A DNA stretch of 64,000 nt from DASZIT01 sp036268775 (GTDB lineage: Bacteria; Actinomycetota; Acidimicrobiia; Acidimicrobiales; RAAP-2). The stretch's first letter is position 1, and each line of letters begins with the position of its first letter. The position numbers and the translations under genes were made by a program. The stretch spans positions 65,463-129,462 of the forward strand of contig DATATM010000039.1 in NCBI GenBank assembly GCA_036268775.1, in the 5' to 3' direction. Positions 60,844 through 64,000 of the stretch are shown in pieces. The notes under the pieces were generated by a model. The model was not told the DNA's origin. It saw only the letters and a program-made list of their open reading frames with translations, and ran no database searches.

Positions 60844-61350
60844 ATGGGCGTGGAACCCTTTATCGGTCAGATCATGATCGTCCCGTTCGGATTCGCTCCC
60901 CGGGGCTGGGCGCTCTGCAACGGCCAGACCCTGGCGATCAACCAGAACCAAGCCCTGTTCTCGATCCTGGGCACCACCTATGGAGGCGACGGCCGAACGA
61001 CCTTCGGCTTGCCCAACCTGCAAGGTCGGGTCCCGCTACACACGGGTAGCGACTTCGTCCTCGGTCAGAGGGGCGGAGAGGAAGCTCACACCCTGACGAT
61101 TATGGAGCTACCGAGTCACACTCACGGAGTCGTCGGGAGCAGTAATGCTGCCGACAGCACAAGCCCGGTCGGTGGCTTCCTGGCCGACAGCAACAACGCC
61201 AACTACATCGGGACGGCCGCCACCAACACCACCCTGGGCGCCGCCACCGTCCTTGACGACGGTGGCGGTCAGCCCCATGAGAACCGATCCCCCTTCTTGG
61301 CTCTCAACTTCGTCGTTGCGCTCGTGGGCACCTTCCCGGCTCGAAACTGA
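60844..61350 (+). CDS. Tail-collar (MdpB-like) protein 2
   Basis: A 168-residue paralogue with the same motif order: PFIGQIMIVPFGFAPRGWALCNGQTLAINQNQALFSILGTTYGGDGRTTFGLPNLQGRVPLH, ELPSHTHGVV, and C-terminal PFLALNFVVALVGTFP. The histidine pair in the LPSHTH region is conserved in all three. Starts 31 bases after copy 1. Confidence 0.85.
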   Translation: MGVEPFIGQIMIVPFGFAPRGWALCNGQTLAINQNQALFSILGTTYGGDGRTTFGLPNLQGRVPLHTGSDFVLGQRGGEEAHTLTIMELPSHTHGVVGSSNAADSTSPVGGFLADSNNANYIGTAATNTTLGAATVLDDGGGQPHENRSPFLALNFVVALVGTFPARN

Positions 61351-61375
61351 ACCAGACGACAGGAGACCACACACC

Positions 61376-61906
61376 ATGGCCAGCCCCTTCCTCGCCGAGA
61401 TCCGGATCTTCGCCGGCGACTTCGCTCCCGTGGGCTATGCCCTCTGTGACGGACAGCTCCTGCCGATCTCGCAGAACACCGCCCTCTTCTCCCTGCTCGG
61501 CACCAACTACGGGGGCGACGGCAAGTCAAATTTCGGCCTGCCCAACCTCGAGGGAACGGCCCCCCTAGGACAGGGCCAAAGCCCCGGTCTTTCCGACCGG
61601 GGCCTGGGTGAAACCGGCGGAGAGACCGCCGTCACCCTCACTGCCAACCAGAACGCCTCCCATAGCCACCAACTCGAGGGTTCGACCAACGGCGGCGACC
61701 AGTCCAGCCCGACCAGCACGGTGTTCGCCGAGTCCAAGAAGCAAAAGTTGGCCACCAAGCTGTACGCGTCAGCCGCGGGAACCTCGCCGACAACCGGGGC
61801 ATCCCTCCAACCCAGCGGCGGCAACGGACCCCACAACAACATGCCCCCGTATCTCACCGTCACCTTCATCATCGCCCTGACAGGCGTCTTCCCATCCCGT
61901 CCATGA
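61376..61906 (+). CDS. Tail-collar (MdpB-like) protein 3
   Basis: A 176-residue paralogue: PFLAEIRIFAGDFAPVGYALCDGQLLPISQNTALFSLLGTNYGGDGKSNFGLPNLEGTAPLG, NQNASHSHQL, and C-terminal PYLTVTFIIALTGVFP. ATG follows AGGAGA. The central segment differs most between the three copies, suggesting distinct partner contacts. Confidence 0.85.
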   Translation: MASPFLAEIRIFAGDFAPVGYALCDGQLLPISQNTALFSLLGTNYGGDGKSNFGLPNLEGTAPLGQGQSPGLSDRGLGETGGETAVTLTANQNASHSHQLEGSTNGGDQSSPTSTVFAESKKQKLATKLYASAAGTSPTTGASLQPSGGNGPHNNMPPYLTVTFIIALTGVFPSRP

Positions 61907-62014
61907 GATACGGGCGCTCGGCAGGGGAGAGGGCAATCGACCGAAATGACCGTTCAACGATGACCACGCGCCGCCGCAACGGCACGGATGGCCCCGAGCA
62001 GCAGAGGACATTCC

Positions 62015-64000
62015 ATGACCGACGCGGCCAGTGATCCATTGAACCGGACAGCGACCCGGCGGGGATGGCAGCGAGCCGGGAGCCTGGCGGCCGCGACCTT
62101 GCTCGGTCTTACTGTCGCGATGGGCTCCATGGTGGCGGGGATCGGGGTCCACCCGGCGGGTGCGGCAGGCCCCTTCACCGTCACCACCACGGTCGACGAG
62201 AGCCTGACCAACCCCGCCAACACCAGCTGCGTAAGTCCCAACGGCTGCAGTCTCCGGGCCGCGGTAGAGGCCGCCAACAACAGCGGCGGGGGCACCATCA
62301 ACTTCCTAACCGCGGGTCTGACCTACGACCTCTCCCAGTCGCTCGGTACCCTCGATTTCGGGGATCTCAACACCCCTGGCGGTACGTACACCATCAACGG
62401 AAACGGGTCGACCGTCGCCGCACTTCAATCTGGCTGTCCGACGACCCCGAACAACTGTTTCGGGGTCTTCAGCCTCGACAACAACTCCGTCGGCACCCAG
62501 ACCTTCGACCTCAACCATCTCACCATCTCCGGCGGGGAGGTCGATTCCGCCGGTGGCGGGCTCCAAGGGGCCGGCGGAGCCGGGGTCCTGGCGGGGGGGA
62601 CCGGCGACAACTACAGCTTCTCCAACGACACCATCAGTGGCAACACCATGCTCGACCCGGCCCCTCCCAGCGGGCAGATGGACGGCGCCGGCATCTCCAT
62701 CGGATTCGGCCAGACGTACTCCATCACCGACTGCGTCTTCACCAATAACACCGCATCGGGAACTGCGAATAACAAGAACGGCGGCGGTCTCTACCTGGCG
62801 TCCCTCGACGGCTCTGCCATCACCGCGACGGTGACCGGCTCGACCTTCACCAACAACACCGTCGCCGACGCCAATGGTGGTGGAGGTGGCGTGTTCATTG
62901 ACAATTCCGCTGCCGGCAGCAGCACCGTCACCCTCACCGGGAACACCTTCTCCGGCAACCAGGCCACTGGTGGAGGGGGGGTAGCCGCCGGCGGGGGGGC
63001 CATCCTCGACACCGGCGGCACGATGGACATCTTCAGCAACAACTTCCTCACCAATTCGGTCACCGCCAGTGGAGAGGGCGGCGCGGTGAATGTGGTCGCT
63101 GGCACGGCCAACCTGGCCGGGAACCGCTTCCATGCCAACACCGCGGCGGCCGCAAACGGCAAGACCCTGTCCGCCGACGCCTCGAACACACCGGTGGTTT
63201 CCGCGGCGGACAACTGGTGGTCATCGAACACTGGGCCGATTGCCGGTGACCTCTTGGGGGTCACCGTGAGCAACTATCTCCAGCTCCGGGTCTCGTCCTC
63301 GCCCAACCCGGTGCTCACCGGCGGCAACACCACTGTTACCGCCGACCTGACCCACAACCAGACCAATGCGCTCTTCAGCGCCCATTTCATCCCCGATGGC
63401 ACCCCGGTCACCTTCGGGGGGAGCGCCGGCACCTACGCCGGTGGAACCAGCGGCGTGACCACCAACGGCCAGGCCACCGACATCATGACCGCCGGTCCCG
63501 GAGGCATCTACTCCCCGAATGGAATCACGGCCACCGTCGATGGGGTGGTGGCTCAGGCCTCCCAGACTGTCAATCAGGCTCCGACGATCAACAGTGCCGA
63601 TAACACCACCTTCACGTCCGGCACCCTCGGGACCTTCGCCGTCACCACCTCGGCCACCAGTCAACCGGTGCCGGGTATCTCAGAGACAGGTGCGCTTCCC
63701 AGTGGGGTGACGTTCCATGACAACGGCAACGGGACCGCCACCCTGAGCGGCACCCCGGGCGCCGGCACTGCCGGCACCTATCCGATCACCATCACGGCAT
63801 CCAACGGCATCTCCCCGGACGCCAATCAGTCCTTCACCTTGACCGTGAACCCGGCTCCGGCCACCCAGTTCGTCGTGAGCGCCCCGGGCACCGCCACCGC
63901 CGGGGGAGCCTTCAACTTCACCGTCACCGCCGAGGACGCCTTCGGCAACACCGCCACCGGCTATGCCGGCACCGTCCACTTCACCAGCTCTGACACCGGG
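62015..64000 (+). CDS. Large secreted beta-helix / Ig-like surface protein (3' end outside window)
   Basis: Open to the right edge; 662 codons are present. A signal peptide (RAGSLAAATLLGLTVAMGSMVAGIG...AGAA) is followed by a right-handed beta-helix region with the CSLRAAVEAANN start motif and many TFTNNTxxxxNGGG turns, then about residues 440 onward Ig-like or cadherin-like repeats (PTINSADNTTFTSGTLGTFAVTTSA; ATQFVVSAPGTATAGGAFNFTVTAEDAFGNTATGY). Pattern is typical of very large adhesins. No anchor can be seen in the part present. Confidence 0.8.
   Translation, partial: MTDAASDPLNRTATRRGWQRAGSLAAATLLGLTVAMGSMVAGIGVHPAGAAGPFTVTTTVDESLTNPANTSCVSPNGCSLRAAVEAANNSGGGTINFLTAGLTYDLSQSLGTLDFGDLNTPGGTYTINGNGSTVAALQSGCPTTPNNCFGVFSLDNNSVGTQTFDLNHLTISGGEVDSAGGGLQGAGGAGVLAGGTGDNYSFSNDTISGNTMLDPAPPSGQMDGAGISIGFGQTYSITDCVFTNNTASGTANNKNGGGLYLASLDGSAITATVTGSTFTNNTVADANGGGGGVFIDNSAAGSSTVTLTGNTFSGNQATGGGGVAAGGGAILDTGGTMDIFSNNFLTNSVTASGEGGAVNVVAGTANLAGNRFHANTAAAANGKTLSADASNTPVVSAADNWWSSNTGPIAGDLLGVTVSNYLQLRVSSSPNPVLTGGNTTVTADLTHNQTNALFSAHFIPDGTPVTFGGSAGTYAGGTSGVTTNGQATDIMTAGPGGIYSPNGITATVDGVVAQASQTVNQAPTINSADNTTFTSGTLGTFAVTTSATSQPVPGISETGALPSGVTFHDNGNGTATLSGTPGAGTAGTYPITITASNGISPDANQSFTLTVNPAPATQFVVSAPGTATAGGAFNFTVTAEDAFGNTATGYAGTVHFTSSDTG

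Overview
The window is a GC-rich actinobacterial chromosome segment, most likely from a member of the class Acidimicrobiia. Supporting signs are the gap-pgk-tpiA-secG order, an Rpf-type cell-wall hydrolase, F420- and mycothiol-type enzymes, and at 29589-30620 a secreted protein built of the 'DGGIFAFGxAxFxGSMGG...L..PIVGMA' repeats that are abundant in Acidimicrobiia. The class assignment is an inference from family knowledge; no rRNA lies in the window.

Layout. (1) 1-4639 is a glycolytic operon (gap 3' end, pgk, tpiA, secG) with start/stop overlaps, ending in a membrane-anchored family-5 solute-binding protein. (2) 4742-4828 is tRNA-Leu(GAG), the anchor of two mobile elements inserted in tandem. 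Copies of the tRNA 3' end (core CCCCCCTCCGACAC) occur at 4811, 11938 and 26479. Element 1 (about 4829-11953) carries a large serine integrase, a rolling-circle-type replication initiator, a GRDP-like WHxH protein, a divergent RelA/SpoT-synthetase-like gene coupled to an unknown partner, and a type II restriction-modification pair. It looks like a defence-carrying integrative element. Element 2 (about 11954-26494) carries a second serine integrase, a string of overlapping small genes, a RepA-like ATPase followed by an iteron array, TerS and TerL, a fused lysin/tail-hub protein, a PD-(D/E)XK nuclease and a regulatory right arm with an AlpA-like protein. It has no recognisable portal, capsid, tail tube or tape-measure gene, so it resembles a phage satellite or a reduced prophage. 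In both elements the att core lies inside the 3' end of the integrase gene, so the integrase C-terminus is predicted to change between the integrated and excised states.

(3) 26584-27358 is an HTH regulator plus stand-alone Clp_N protein pair with two palindromic operators. (4) 27530-34715 is envelope-related: an Rpf/coiled-coil hydrolase, repeat protein, small secreted protein and M23 lipoprotein, followed by proteins of unknown role. (5) 34828-43325 is mixed metabolism: FAD oxidoreductase, epoxide-hydrolase-like enzyme, cyclase-YHS fusion, FUSC-type transporter, SDR, aldo/keto reductase and F420-type oxidoreductase. (6) 43382-50399 is a catabolic-looking cluster: an acyl-CoA ligase bracketed by two paralogous unknown proteins, an acyl-CoA dehydrogenase and a luciferase-like monooxygenase. 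(7) 50422-56455 is a complete Dpp/Opp-type peptide ABC transporter operon on the minus strand. (8) 56929-58583 holds an AHSA1/ArsR pair with an operator, and an SDR. (9) 58846-64000 is a surface or tail-collar locus: two small DUF6916-like proteins, a GNAT enzyme, three tandem tail-collar (MdpB-like) paralogues and the start of a large secreted beta-helix protein that runs off the window.
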